Below are positions 8,412 to 17,871 of a DNA stretch of 64,000 nt, in pieces. Location of the stretch: the NCBI RefSeq assembly GCF_000691505.1, contig NZ_JMIP02000021.1, positions 48,656-112,655 on the forward strand. The letters run 5' to 3'. This stretch comes from Halostagnicola sp. A56 (GTDB lineage Archaea > Halobacteriota > Halobacteria > Halobacteriales > Natrialbaceae). Numbering within the stretch: the stretch's first letter is position 1; each line of letters begins with the position of its first letter. The notes under the pieces are model-generated. The model was not told the origin of the DNA. It worked only from the letters and a program-made list of their open reading frames with translations, and made no database searches. The position numbers and the translations under genes are program-made.

Positions 8412-8852
8412 ATGACGACTATGCTTGATGTGGTAATGACCACCCACACGGTCTTCGCCGCATTATGGACGGGCGGGACACTCGTGGTTGCAGGGGCCAT
8501 CATCCCGGCAGCACGCAGCGATTTGCTGAGTACAAAGGGGCTGACGCTTATCGCACGAAGATTCTGGTATCTTACGGTGGCCTCAGTCCTGCTATTGTTG
8601 TTCAGCGGTGGCCATCTCGCAGGAACGCTCTATACTGCCGAATCACTCCAGGCGACGGGCCGAGGAAACCTCGTCCTGACAATGGTCGGCCTGTGGCTCG
8701 TCCTCGCAGTCGTGCTGTTCTTCGGGTTCCGTCGACTGACCGACAACCAATCGGAGACGTCAGCGGTCGCAGCTGCAACGCGAGCGCGACCGTGGTTCCT
8801 CGGCGCGAGCGGTGTCTCGATAGCGCTGCTCGTCGTTGCCGGGCTTCTGTGA
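8412..8852 (+). CDS. Four-helix integral membrane protein
   Basis: A 146-residue protein with about four transmembrane segments: residues about 8-30 (HTVFAALWTGGTLVVAGAII), 47-67, 84-107 and 125-145. The layout, with early His and Trp residues and a mid-protein histidine (FSGGHLAG), resembles small CopD-like or heme/copper-associated membrane proteins, but no diagnostic motif is present. It starts at the ATG at 8412. The broken transposase begins just beyond its 3' end. Function unknown. Confidence 0.6.
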   Translation: MTTMLDVVMTTHTVFAALWTGGTLVVAGAIIPAARSDLLSTKGLTLIARRFWYLTVASVLLLLFSGGHLAGTLYTAESLQATGRGNLVLTMVGLWLVLAVVLFFGFRRLTDNQSETSAVAAATRARPWFLGASGVSIALLVVAGLL

Positions 8853-8910
8853 GACGAGTCGGCAGAATTTATCACCGTGTGAAGCAGAGAACAAGGTATG
8901 ACTTCACTGC

Positions 8911-9691
8911 TCACAGAGTGATTCTATGTTGATGATCGAACATCAGAACAATTTCACGGAACTGCCGATACCAGCCCAGCGCTCGCTCGGAGATGCCGTG
9001 CGAGCGCTTCGTTGTCAAGTACGATTCGGCCATCCAGCGCTGAGAGTAGCCACTTGCCCGGTTGATCGAATTGTTCAGAGCTGCTTTCGGTGATGACCCA
9101 CGATAGTGAACGAGGTACCCAACGCCATATGCGGCGATTTCGTACTCGGTATGCCAGTCTTGGAAGCCGTTGTCGGCGGACGACTTGCGACCCGGTCTTC
9201 GTATCGTGTTTCCACCGTGCTGCGATATGAACGTCACGAACCGCAAGCGATTTGACATCAGTTACTGTCGTCACTTTCAGCGTCTGTACGGTGCTTCTCG
9301 ACCGCTGGCGGAAGTACGACGACCCACGGCGACGGTCGAAGAACGTGCTGTCGAGAGCCGCGTGGCCAAACTTCGGGTGCTGCTGCGCGGAAACGCGCAG
9401 CAGCACCCGCCATACCCACATTTTCAGTCGATCAAACGACTTGTAGATCGTGCTGTAGTCTGGCAGCTCGTCCCGATCTAAGCCGAGTGCGTCACGAATT
9501 TCAGTCAGGTGGTAGTTCTGCCGATTCGGCGTTTCCCGGTAGCTGTGGCCCTCTTCGAGTCGAAAACAATGCAGAACGACGTGGACCCAGCGGGCGAACC
9601 CGCCGCTTGCGGGCTCGCCAGCGTGCTTTCCCAACGCTTGTTTAGCTAGACCACGACACTGCTCAACGAAGTCGAGGAGATCGATTTCCAT
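8911..9691 (-). pseudogene. Broken IS5-family transposase
   Basis: The N-terminal part (from the ATG at 9691, MEIDLLDFVEQCRGLAKQAL) continues to about 9260 with the DDE-type core (ALDSTFFDRR, TLKVTTVTDV). The reading then shifts to a second frame (8911-9258) holding the C-terminal half: GFQDWHTEYEIAAYG, YLVHYRGSSPKAALNNS and a degraded tail. Both halves align in order with halobacterial IS5 transposases, so the element has at least one frameshift plus small deletions and is inactive. A matching terminal repeat lies at 9757-9767. Confidence 0.85.
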
Positions 9692-9756
9692 AGACAAGAA
9701 TCGAATTCCCCGGATTCACCCTGCTAAACCCGTGATATCGGCCGAATAACTCGCTA

Positions 9757-9767
9757 TTCAACAGAGC
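9757..9767 (-). repeat. IS5-type terminal inverted repeat beside the broken transposase
   Basis: TTCAACAGAGC here is the reverse complement of GCTCTGTTGAA, which also occurs at 18604-18614 and 52272-52282 inside GAAGCTCTGTTGAAAT. Sitting 66 bp upstream of the transposase start, it is the expected outer end of the element. The opposite end near 8900 is too decayed to define. Confidence 0.5.
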
Positions 9768-10244
9768 AGGTGCTACTAGTCTCAAACACATGTGCGAACG
9801 TATAACCGCTTTCAGCGGTCAATTCGCTCTCGAAAGCTTCGTTCTGTGCGACGACATCTACTACGTTCGCGCCAGGTGTGCCGGAGCACTCGGCTATCTT
9901 GCTCAACCGGACACTGATGCGGCGATACCGCGGTCCGGCCTCCACAATTCATGGACGACGACGAGGAATTCGTTGCCGGCTGGGCGGCGTGCGCCGTCGT
10001 AGGCGTCACAGACAATGCCACTGAATTGGCCTCTGAGCTCGACTCAGCGGAGCCGATCGAGTCTGTTCGCACGTCGACTGAACAAGCAGCCGAAGTGATA
10101 ACGAAGCCAGACACCGGTGGTGAGTGTCCCCACTGCAACTGGACCTCCTCGAGTAAGGGCTACCGATGTGCCCGTGCTACCACGCGCCGCAATGAATCGA
10201 TGCGTGTTTTTGGTCTGCCTAAACTTCGTAAGCTACATATCTTA
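9768..10244. other. Gene-poor degraded stretch
   Basis: About 480 bp with no gene I can support. Overlapping frames on both strands (for example a plus-strand frame from 9951 beginning MDDDEEFVAGWAAC, with a late CPHC pair) have acidic patches but no complete domain. The stretch lies between a dead transposase and a dead permease, so it is probably remnant DNA. Confidence 0.4.
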
Positions 10245-10260
10245 TTTAGGCCACCCTAAA
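10245..10260. promoter_or_regulatory. DtxR/SirR-type iron box
   Basis: TTTAGG-CCAC-CCTAAA is a 6-4-6 palindrome and matches the TTAGG...CCTAA core of archaeal DtxR-family iron-regulator sites. A further CCTAAA lies at 10218-10223. The box sits about 55 bp ahead of an iron-permease gene remnant, which fits iron-dependent repression of the ancestral operon. Confidence 0.6.
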
Positions 10261-10315
10261 AGCATGGCGTGTGGCATTATCCAGATGTTTTTGCGGTCGA
10301 GAAAGGGGTGTCGTC

Positions 10316-10489
10316 ATGGCTACTAAAACTTCAACTGGGTCAGATGCAACCAGTCGCCGGGAGAGGTGGCTCTGGTGGGCAGATGGGAAGTTAGCTACAG
10401 TTTGTCTAGGAAGAATTCTCATCGTCATGGTATGTGGACTGGCTCAAGTCACCTTTGGCGCATACTCCATCACTCTGTCCAGTCTTTGA
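10316..10489 (+). pseudogene. N-terminal remnant of a FecCD-type iron/siderophore ABC permease
   Basis: The ATG at 10316 opens a frame of 57 codons (MATKTSTGSDATSRRERWLW). It includes a first transmembrane segment and the GLAQVTFGAYSITLSS motif. That motif is the typical first-helix exit of FecCD/BtuC permeases (VQVSFGAYSMTL in relatives, from memory). The full protein would be about 350 residues; everything after residue 57 is missing. The DtxR-type box upstream supports an iron-uptake origin. Confidence 0.65.
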
Positions 10490-10572
10490 TGAAATCGAAG
10501 CCTGGTCTGTGCAATGGCTATAGGATTCACGATCACGGGGAGTTTTAACCAGAGAAAGCATTGAAATCTATA

Positions 10573-11459
10573 ATGGTAACCGATGACCAGACTCTAGCTC
10601 GGGAGATGCTCGAGTCGTACGCGACGACTGGATTCCAGGCGACCCAACTCGCAGAAGCCATCGATATTGCAGAACGCATGCAGGAAAAGGATGCGACAGT
10701 CTATCTCACGTTCACATCGAATATCATCTCGTCGGGGTTGCGCGAGACCGTCGCCTACCTGATCCGAGAAGGGTACGTAGACGTTCTCATCACGACGTCC
10801 GGATCCTTAACAGAGGACGTCATCAAGACTGCGAAACCGTTCAAGATGGGGAACTGGGACGCAGATGAAGCGGCACTTCGAGAGCGGGGCATCAACCGAC
10901 TTGGAAACCTCTTCGTTCCTTCTGATCGATATGTATGGCTCGAGGAGTATCTGTATGATTTCTTCGATGATTTCTTCGCGGAGGAGAAAATTCGGACACC
11001 GACGGCATTCGCCCGTGAATTAGGGGAAACGCTCGACGACGAGGATTCAGTCTTGAAACAGGCGGCGGATAATGGCGTCCCAGTGTACTGTCCGGCGCTG
11101 ACGGACGCCGAAGTTGGAAACTTCATCTACTATTACAGACAGGGATACGACTCAGAGGTTGGAATCGAGACCTTGACGATTCTGACTCACTTATCGAGGA
11201 CGGGATACTTGCTGACACGACCAGTCTTATCGCCGTTGGAGGGGTCGTCCCGAAACACCATGTGATTATGACGAATCTGTTCCGTGGTGGGGCAGATCAC
11301 ATCGTCTACATCTCGGCCGGTATGGAAGGGGATGGATCACTCTCTGGAGTGCCTCCGAACGAATCAGTATCGAGAGGGAAGATCAAAGACGATGAGCGAA
11401 CGTATTACACGCAGGTCGAGGCAGAAGCGATGCTCGTGGCAGGTGCTTTCAGCGAGTAA
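10573..11459 (+). pseudogene. Deoxyhypusine synthase paralogue, frameshifted
   Basis: The first frame (ATG at 10573) encodes ESYATTGFQATQLAEAIDIA, FTSNIISSGLRETVAYLIRE and the Rossmann body of deoxyhypusine synthase up to about 11170. After a one-base shift the second frame continues SLIEDGILADTTSLIAVGG, FRGGADHIVYISAGMEGDG and GKIKDDE, ending at 11459. The active-site lysine of the GKI motif is present but the preceding Trp is Arg. About five residues are missing before the LVAGAFSE end, and the N-terminus is about 25 residues short. Hypusination of aIF5A is essential, so a functional copy should exist elsewhere. Confidence 0.8.
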
Positions 11460-11741
11460 GTACGAATTCAACCGCGAATACGTCATCCACGTCGATGGCG
11501 AATACGCCGATGGAGACGTTCGAGTCAATACCTGTGAAAGCCACGGATCACTGTCGCGATCTTGGCTCTCTACCCATCAAGATACCATCAAGATACCTTC
11601 ACAGCCATGTTGACACCGTATCTCAGTGCATTGCAGCTTCGCCGTCGCGTCTATCGGAAACCCGGGCAAGAAGCGCCCAAAAACTATTCTTGAAGCAACA
11701 CTCTAACTCACAAGCAATCTACGTCACAAGAGCGTCGAATC

Positions 11742-12989
11742 TTATGGCGGTCGAAGAAGGATTGCACTGAACCCTGCAATGACCGCCAACATACCACCAA
11801 TGAGGAACGTCATCGTCCAGGATGTCATCGTGATGAGGACGCCAGCGAGTACACCACCAGCGATTCCCCCTCCAACTTTCCCGAGATAGACCAACGCATA
11901 GTTTGTCGAAGATTGTGCCTGGCCGTAGTAATCACCGACGATGCTCGGAAAGAGGGCGAATTGTGGGCTCCAGAAGAACGTCGCAATGATGACGGCGAGG
12001 ATGAATCCCAGTCCGGAACCAGTTTGTCCAAACCAGACAAGCAAGAACAAGCCAACTCCGGTCAAGATAGACGAAACAGCGATCGCCCACTTGCGGTTGA
12101 CCCAATCGGAAATGCCGCCCACCACGATTCGACTGATCCCGCCGACAAGAGCGAGGACCGTTGCTGAGGCAGTTCCGACAATTGCTGTGAGTCCGAACTG
12201 CTGGGCGAACGTAACGACCTTGGCAGTGAGCATCAGTCCTGCCGTATTCACGAAGGCGAACATACCCAGTAACGTCCAAAACTGCCACGTTCGGATCATC
12301 TCACGCCAGGTATACTCTCCCTCTTTGTTCGTAGCTGGATCCTCCGTTGTTGCACCCGTCGTTGTTGCACCCGTGGTTGGTATTTCTTCGCTCCAGCCAG
12401 TTGGTGGGTCACGGAGGACGACCGCTCCACAGATAACGCCGATTCCGATGAGAACGCCCATGTTTCTAAGGACGCTAGAATACGCCGCTGACGTCGCGTT
12501 GGTACGGACGTAGGGAATGAACACGGCACTCCCAGCAGCAAACGCCATAGTCCCGATCCCGGTCGTGAGGCCCCGATAATCGGGGAACCATTTAAGCGCC
12601 GAATTGATCGCGACTGTATACACGATTCCGACACCTACGGCGCCGAGCGAATACAGAAAATATATCTGCCAGATGGCAGTCGCGTACGCGAGACCGAGGT
12701 AGCCGCCGCCGGCGAGGACGCCGCCGAGGAGACTAATTCGGCGGGGGCCATGACGATCTCGCCACCAGCCGACCGGGAATTGGGAGAGTGATTGAAAAGC
12801 CACGAACAACGTAAAGACGAGTCCAAGTGCCGGGAGGGGGATGGACAAGTCAGTTGCCAGTGGTCCCTCGATGGAGGACCAGACGTACTGGTACGGGCTG
12901 ACCAGCGCCATCATGACGGCTGCGGCGACGACCTGCCACCATCGAGAAAATCCAAGAATCCCTTGTGCTCGCTTTGAAAGTTCACTCAT
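11742..12989 (-). CDS. MFS transporter, oxalate/formate antiporter (OFA) type
   Basis: A 415-residue carrier with 12 predicted transmembrane helices and the MFS loop motif GWWRDRHGPRR after helix 2. The N-terminal RWWQVVAAAVMMAL and SPYQYVWSS segments and the GGISDWVNRK loop in the second half are typical of OFA-type carriers. It probably exchanges small carboxylates; the substrate is not evident. It is intact in spite of decayed neighbours on both sides and is probably monocistronic. Confidence 0.8.
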   Translation of the reverse strand: MSELSKRAQGILGFSRWWQVVAAAVMMALVSPYQYVWSSIEGPLATDLSIPLPALGLVFTLFVAFQSLSQFPVGWWRDRHGPRRISLLGGVLAGGGYLGLAYATAIWQIYFLYSLGAVGVGIVYTVAINSALKWFPDYRGLTTGIGTMAFAAGSAVFIPYVRTNATSAAYSSVLRNMGVLIGIGVICGAVVLRDPPTGWSEEIPTTGATTTGATTEDPATNKEGEYTWREMIRTWQFWTLLGMFAFVNTAGLMLTAKVVTFAQQFGLTAIVGTASATVLALVGGISRIVVGGISDWVNRKWAIAVSSILTGVGLFLLVWFGQTGSGLGFILAVIIATFFWSPQFALFPSIVGDYYGQAQSSTNYALVYLGKVGGGIAGGVLAGVLITMTSWTMTFLIGGMLAVIAGFSAILLRPP

Positions 12990-13116
12990 CTATTGGGAAC
13001 CCTCCTTTCTCATCGATGTCATCAATTACGCGTAGGCAGTAACTGTGGATGAAGTGTCCACCGAATAATTCCGCCGTTATGCGAATCTGGTTCTGAGTGA
13101 CGATACTACGAGAAAC

Positions 13117-13362
13117 TCAATGGTGGATATCGAAACTTGACCCGATTTCTGCCATTATCTTCTGCTCGGCTCGAGCAAGGTGTTCCCAAGCTGTCGTCGG
13201 AGCAATTTCCACAATTTGGGCAATTTCCTCGATTGACGGAGAAGTCGGGAGAATCTGATGTCGATTCGATGTACTGGGTTTGGTAATCGATTGTTCGCGA
13301 ACGAGTGGACGAACTCGGTAGCTGCTCCCGTTGATGGGTGTTCCGGTTAATTCGGGGAACAT
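13117..13362 (-). pseudogene. Fragment of a Bat-type HTH_10 regulator
   Basis: Only the C-terminal DNA-binding part is recognisable: SPSIEEIAQIVEIAPTTAWE followed by HLARAEQKIMAEIG. This matches the helix-turn-helix of halobacterial bacterio-opsin-activator-like proteins. The N-terminal 45 residues do not match sensor domains, and the usual regulator is several times longer. It lies at the edge of the decayed island next to a toxin-antitoxin pair. Confidence 0.5.
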
Positions 13363-13391
13363 TTTTATTTTCGCCCACCGAACATCGAAGC

Positions 13392-13622
13392 ATGTCAGAT
13401 GTAGTGCTTGACGCCCGTGGTCGCCTCACGCTCCCAAAGGAGGTCCGAGAGCGATATGGTGACCGATATCACGTCGTTCAGCTCCCCGACGGCGTCAAAT
13501 TGGTACCGGTCGCCGATGATCCGCTCGAGGCACTCAGGGACGAATTCGCGGATGTCGAAAAATCAGCCGACGAACTCCGTGAAGAAGCACGTACTGTAGC
13601 GCTCGACGAGGCCGGACGATAG
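13392..13622 (+). CDS. AbrB/SpoVT-type antitoxin
   Basis: A 76-residue protein from the ATG at 13392. It has a swapped-hairpin AbrB domain (VVLDARGRLTLPKEVRERYG, residues 4-23, then YHVVQLPDGVKLVPV) and a C-terminal helix for toxin binding. Its stop directly abuts the start of the PIN toxin, so the two are co-translated. Such antitoxins bind and neutralise the toxin and repress their own promoter. The promoter would lie just upstream, at about 13350-13385. Confidence 0.85.
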   Translation: MSDVVLDARGRLTLPKEVRERYGDRYHVVQLPDGVKLVPVADDPLEALRDEFADVEKSADELREEARTVALDEAGR

Positions 13623-14003
13623 ATGTATGCGGAAACCGATTTTCTTCTCGCGCTGATTAAGGACGATGACTGGCTCGGCGAGGCCGCCGAGTCGGTGTAC
13701 CGGGAACACCGTGACGAGTTGTGGATGTCGCAGTTCACACTCATCGAACTACTGATGGTCGCCTACCGGGAAGAACGTGATACCGAACACGTCATTTCGA
13801 ACGCCGCCAACCTCGTCGAGGTGCGCGGTGACGTAGAGACGGTTGTTACAGCGGCGACGTACGTGCAAGACCACGGACTCACACCGTTCGACGCACTTCA
13901 CCTCGTCAAATCGAATGGTGATACCATCGTCTCGAGCGACGAGACATATGCGGACGTTACGTCTCGTCTCGACCTGAAGTCGGTCGAAGAGTACGAGGAG
14001 TGA
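13623..14003 (+). CDS. vapC: VapC-type PIN-domain toxin
   Basis: A 126-residue PIN-domain ribonuclease. The acidic catalytic set is present: Asp in ETDFLLALIKD (about residue 6), Glu in SQFTLIELLM (about 43), Asp in LTPFDALHL (about 93) and Asp in SSDETYADV (about 109). VapC toxins cleave tRNA or rRNA when the antitoxin is degraded. It starts immediately after the antitoxin stop. It is located directly upstream of rfcL and downstream of a decayed island. Confidence 0.88.
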   Translation: MYAETDFLLALIKDDDWLGEAAESVYREHRDELWMSQFTLIELLMVAYREERDTEHVISNAANLVEVRGDVETVVTAATYVQDHGLTPFDALHLVKSNGDTIVSSDETYADVTSRLDLKSVEEYEE

Positions 14004-14046
14004 CGCTCCGCAACCACTAAACGCGACTCATCCCTACAACTGTGTA

Positions 14047-15612
14047 ATGAGCGATTGGACGGAGAAGTACCGGCCGACGACGCTGTCGGAGGTACGCGGG
14101 AACAACAAGGCTCGAGACAAACTCGAGGAGTGGGCCCGGTCGTGGGACGACCACCGCGAAGCCGTCATCGTCCACGGCAGTCCCGGCGTCGGGAAGACCT
14201 CCGCGGCACATGCGCTGGCCTCGGACATGGGTTGGCCGGTGATGGAGCTCAACGCGAGCGACGACAGGCAGGCCGATGTCATCGAACGGATCGCCGGCGA
14301 GGCCGCCAAAAGCGGGACCCTCACCGGCGGGGAGACGGGTCGCCGACTCGTCGTGTTAGACGAGGCCGACAATTTCCACGGCAACGCGGACTACGGCGGC
14401 TCTCGAGAGGTCACTCGAGTCGTCAAAGATGCGGAACAGCCGATCGTCCTCGTCGCCAACGAGTTCTACGAGATGAGCCAGTCGCTTCGCAACTCCTGTG
14501 AGACCATCGAGTTTCGCGACGTTTCCTCGCGGTCGATCGTCCCCGTACTCCGCGATATCTGTCGCCGCGAGGGCATCGAGTTCGACGAGGAGGCCCTGAA
14601 AGCCATCGCCGATTCGACCAGTGGCGACCTGCGTTCGGCGGTCAACGACCTGCAGGCCGTCGCCGAGGAAGCGGATCGGCTCACCGTCGAGGATGTCGTC
14701 ACCGGCGAGCGCGACACAACCGAGGGGATCTTCGACTACCTCGACGCGCTCATCAAAGAGGAGGACGCCGAGGGGGCGCTCCGGGCGTCCTACGACGTCG
14801 ACGAGAACCCGGACGATCTGCTCAACTGGATCGAGGACAACGTTCCCAAAGATTACGAGGGCGACGAACTGGCAGACGCCTACGAGTACCTCGCGAACGC
14901 GGATCGCTGGCTCGGGCGCGTCCGCGCGACGCAGGATTACTCCTACTGGCGCTACGCCTCGGACAACATGACCGCCGGTGTCGCGGCCGCTCGGCAGGGA
15001 GACAAGGGCGGGTGGACCCGCTACGGCCCGCCGAGTTACTGGTCGAAACTCGGGCGGACCCGCGGGGCTCGAGACACGCGCGATTCGATCGCCGAGCGCA
15101 TCGCAGAGCGCGAGGGAACGAGCGTCGGGACCGCGCGCCGGGAAATCGTCCCGTACCTCGAGTCGATGACCCACCACTGCAAGAACCGCGACCTGACCGT
15201 GACGATGGCCGCTGCCTACGATCTCGACGCCGACGAAGTCTCCTTTATTACTGGCAGCGGCGCGGACACGAACAAGGTCGAGTCGATCGTCGAGGAGGCT
15301 CAGGAACGAACCGAAGCGGCCGCCGTCGAGCACTCCGGAACAGCGTTTCAGAACGCGATCCGGTCGTCCGAAAGCGAAGCGGACGACGCACCCGGCAGCG
15401 ACACCGACGACGCCAGCACGCAACCGAGCGGCTCCGACGGGCAGTCGGACGACGCCGGCGGTTCGGACGGGCAAACGACGCTCACCGGCTCGAACGAGGG
15501 CTCGAAATCTGCGCCCTCGAGCGCTGCCGAGTCCGACGAGGCGGGAGACAGCGAGCGAATCGAGGAGGGCGAAACCGACGACGACCAGTCGGGGCTGAAC
15601 GAGTTTCTCTAG
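14047..15612 (+). CDS. rfcL: Replication factor C large subunit
   Basis: A 521-residue clamp-loader large subunit that loads PCNA at primer ends. Walker A is GSPGVGKT (residues 44-51) and Walker B is LVVLDEAD (about 99-106). The AAA+ lid and C-terminal collar follow, to about residue 430. An acidic, Ser/Asp-rich low-complexity tail follows, ending in QSGLNEFL, a C-terminal PCNA-interacting (PIP) box. The start ATG at 14047 gives the family opening SDWTEKYRP. The gene is intact. Confidence 0.95.
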   Translation: MSDWTEKYRPTTLSEVRGNNKARDKLEEWARSWDDHREAVIVHGSPGVGKTSAAHALASDMGWPVMELNASDDRQADVIERIAGEAAKSGTLTGGETGRRLVVLDEADNFHGNADYGGSREVTRVVKDAEQPIVLVANEFYEMSQSLRNSCETIEFRDVSSRSIVPVLRDICRREGIEFDEEALKAIADSTSGDLRSAVNDLQAVAEEADRLTVEDVVTGERDTTEGIFDYLDALIKEEDAEGALRASYDVDENPDDLLNWIEDNVPKDYEGDELADAYEYLANADRWLGRVRATQDYSYWRYASDNMTAGVAAARQGDKGGWTRYGPPSYWSKLGRTRGARDTRDSIAERIAEREGTSVGTARREIVPYLESMTHHCKNRDLTVTMAAAYDLDADEVSFITGSGADTNKVESIVEEAQERTEAAAVEHSGTAFQNAIRSSESEADDAPGSDTDDASTQPSGSDGQSDDAGGSDGQTTLTGSNEGSKSAPSSAAESDEAGDSERIEEGETDDDQSGLNEFL

Positions 15613-15665
15613 GAAAGCGACCGATCCGTACAATTACGGTCCTGCCTCGCGTGACTTCCTGTCGA

Positions 15666-15830
15666 ATGACTCCCACGAATCAGACCTGTCCAATCTGTGG
15701 CACCGCGTTCGAAAAAGAAACGCGGCTAACGATTCACCTCGAGGTCGAACACCGGAAGTCCGAACTCGCCACGAAACTCGTTCACGACGCCGAATTTGGC
15801 GACGTAGCTTCGCCGCACTCGCTCCGGTAG
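15666..15830 (+). CDS. C2H2 zinc-finger mini-protein
   Basis: A 54-residue protein from the ATG at 15666, in the frame following rfcL. It has one zinc finger: CPIC, 12 residues, then H-x4-H (CPICGTAF...RLTIHLEVEH). Basic and acidic residues alternate in the tail. Single-finger mini-proteins of this size are common in haloarchaea and probably bind nucleic acid or proteins. The spacing of 53 bp from rfcL allows co-transcription. Confidence 0.7.
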   Translation: MTPTNQTCPICGTAFEKETRLTIHLEVEHRKSELATKLVHDAEFGDVASPHSLR

Positions 15831-16014
15831 TATTTCCTCACTATTGAGTTCCATTTCTCCCTGATCTGTACTCAGATAGAACTATCATGAATGTTCTGGC
15901 CAACCGACAGGATCGCTCGTCCGGAGAGTCGGCGCCGTCTGCGACCCTCGCGCAACCAGCGAGTCCGGGACCGGTATCGACAGTCTCTTTCGCGCTCCGG
16001 TACCCAGTCAGTGT

Positions 16015-17798
16015 ATGACCGACTATTTCGAGATTCACGCGCGCGACGGGGCCGCGCGTCTCGGAGAACTCCGACTCTCCGAGCCCGTTTGCACCCCCGG
16101 ACTCGTCGACGACGTCCTCGAGGACGTCGGCTCGCTCTGGGCCGCGGACCGAGCGATTCCCGAGGGCAACGACGACGTGCTCACCGTCCTGCCCCACCGC
16201 GGGTTTCCGGGCGGGACCGACGAGGCGGTCCAGGAGTCGTTCGCCGTCGAGTATCCCAACGTCGAGTTTCCGAACGCGGCCGTCGTCTCGAGCGAGAGCG
16301 TCGGGTTCCACGACATTCCCGGCCCGAACGATTCGGAGTCCGGGGCCGACGCGTACGTCGTCTCCGACGCCCGGTCGGCGATCGGCCACGGCGCGGCGCT
16401 CGTCGAAAGCGTCGTCGCCGTCCGCGAAGCGATCCCGGCCGACACCGCGCTGATTTTCTCCGGCGTCGCGACGCCCCGAAACGTCGCTCTGCTTGCCTAC
16501 GCCGGTGTCGACGCGTTCGACGCCTCGCGGGCGGTTATCAAGGGCACGCAGGGCAAGTACCTCACGAGCGAGGGCGAGTACTACCTCGAGGATTTCGACG
16601 AGCTCCCGAGTCCGCTGAGCGAGGAGACCGATATCGAGGCCTTCGACCGCGAGGACTGCGTCGAACACAACGTCGCCGCCCTCGAGGCCGAACTGTCGAT
16701 CGTCCGCCAGCGGATCCGCGACGGGCGACTGCGAGATTACGTGGAGGGGCAGGCACGCCACGACCAGTGGCTCACCGCCGCGATGCGCGAACTCGACGAC
16801 CAGTGGGCGTATCTCGAGGAACGAACGCCGATCCTCCGGGAGGCCGACCTCGACGCAGCCACGTCCGACGCGATCCGGCGGGTCGAGATCCAGCGCTTTG
16901 CCGACCGCGTGACGACGCGGTACCGGAATCGCTTCAAGAACCCACTCGTGCTCACCCCGTGTTCGGCGAAAAAACCTTACAGCGAATCCAAGAGCCACGG
17001 CCGGTTCCACGACGCGATCCAGTGGCGAGCCCACCAGGTGTCGATGACCTCGCCCATCGGCGTCGTTCCCCAGGAACTCGAGACGACCTACCCGGCCCAA
17101 CACTACGACAGCGTCGTCACCGGCCGCTGGTCTGAGGACGAAAAACAGTTCGTCGCGTCGGTCCTCGAGCGCTACCTCGAGCGCAACGAGTACCCGCGGA
17201 TCGTCGCCCACGTCCCCGACGAGGGCTACCGCGACATCGTCGAGCGCGTCGAGGACGCGCTCGATCTGGATGTCGCCTACACCGTCGCGAAGGGCGCACA
17301 CCCCACCGACGAGGAGTCGATTGCCGCCCTCTCGAGCGAGCTATCGGGCGAACTCAAGTACAGCAAGCGCGAGCGCGAGCACAACACAGTCCGGGCCATC
17401 GCGGACTACCTGCTCGGCGACGGCGCTGGCGACGACCTCTTTTCCGACATCCAGACGACCAGCAGGTACCCCAAGATTCAGGTCCGCGACGACGAGGAGA
17501 CCCAGCTCGCGACGATGGTTCCCAACTACGGCACCCTCTCGTTTACGCTCGAGGGGGCAAAGCAGTGGGTCGACAGCGACGCGCCGGTCAAGCGAGTCGA
17601 GATCGATAACTTCGTCCCCCACGGCAGCGTGCTCGCGCCGGGCATCGTCGACGCGACGAGGACATCCGCGTCGGTGACGAGGTTGTCGTCGAGGGCCCGA
17701 AGGCCTTCGCCGTCGGCCGCGCCGAGATGTTCGGGACGGAGATGGTCGAGAGTACTCGCGGAATCGGTGCGGAGATCCGTCACGTCGAAGAGCGGTAG
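16015..17798 (+). pseudogene. arcS: Archaeosine synthase ArcS (TgtA2), with a frameshift before the PUA end
   Basis: The N-terminal TGT-like domain (MTDYFEIHARDGAARLGELR) is followed by the ArcS signature PCSAKKPYSESKSH (PC-x3-KPY-x2-S-x2-H). The enzyme converts preQ0 at tRNA position 15 toward archaeosine. At 17653-17655 one base appears to be missing. The downstream frame then gives EDIRVGDEVVVEG and AEIRHVEER, a normal PUA-domain end stopping at 17798. If the indel is real, the protein loses most of its PUA domain and reads on into the next gene. It could also be a sequencing error. Confidence 0.85.
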
Positions 17799-17871
17799 CT
17801 CGATCGGCCGGCAGCGTCTGCCGACACGGTCTCCTGTTGAAGACACCGACCGGAAACGGAACAGTGGTTAT

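Noticed and set aside
8203..8415. Small gene of 70 codons before the membrane protein at 8412
   Set aside because: Neutral composition, no family features, and it overlaps the hairpin region and the next start.
9951..10259. Plus-strand gene with an acidic start and CPHC pair
   Set aside because: The C-terminal part loses coding character, there is no second zinc pair, and the region lies among pseudogenes.
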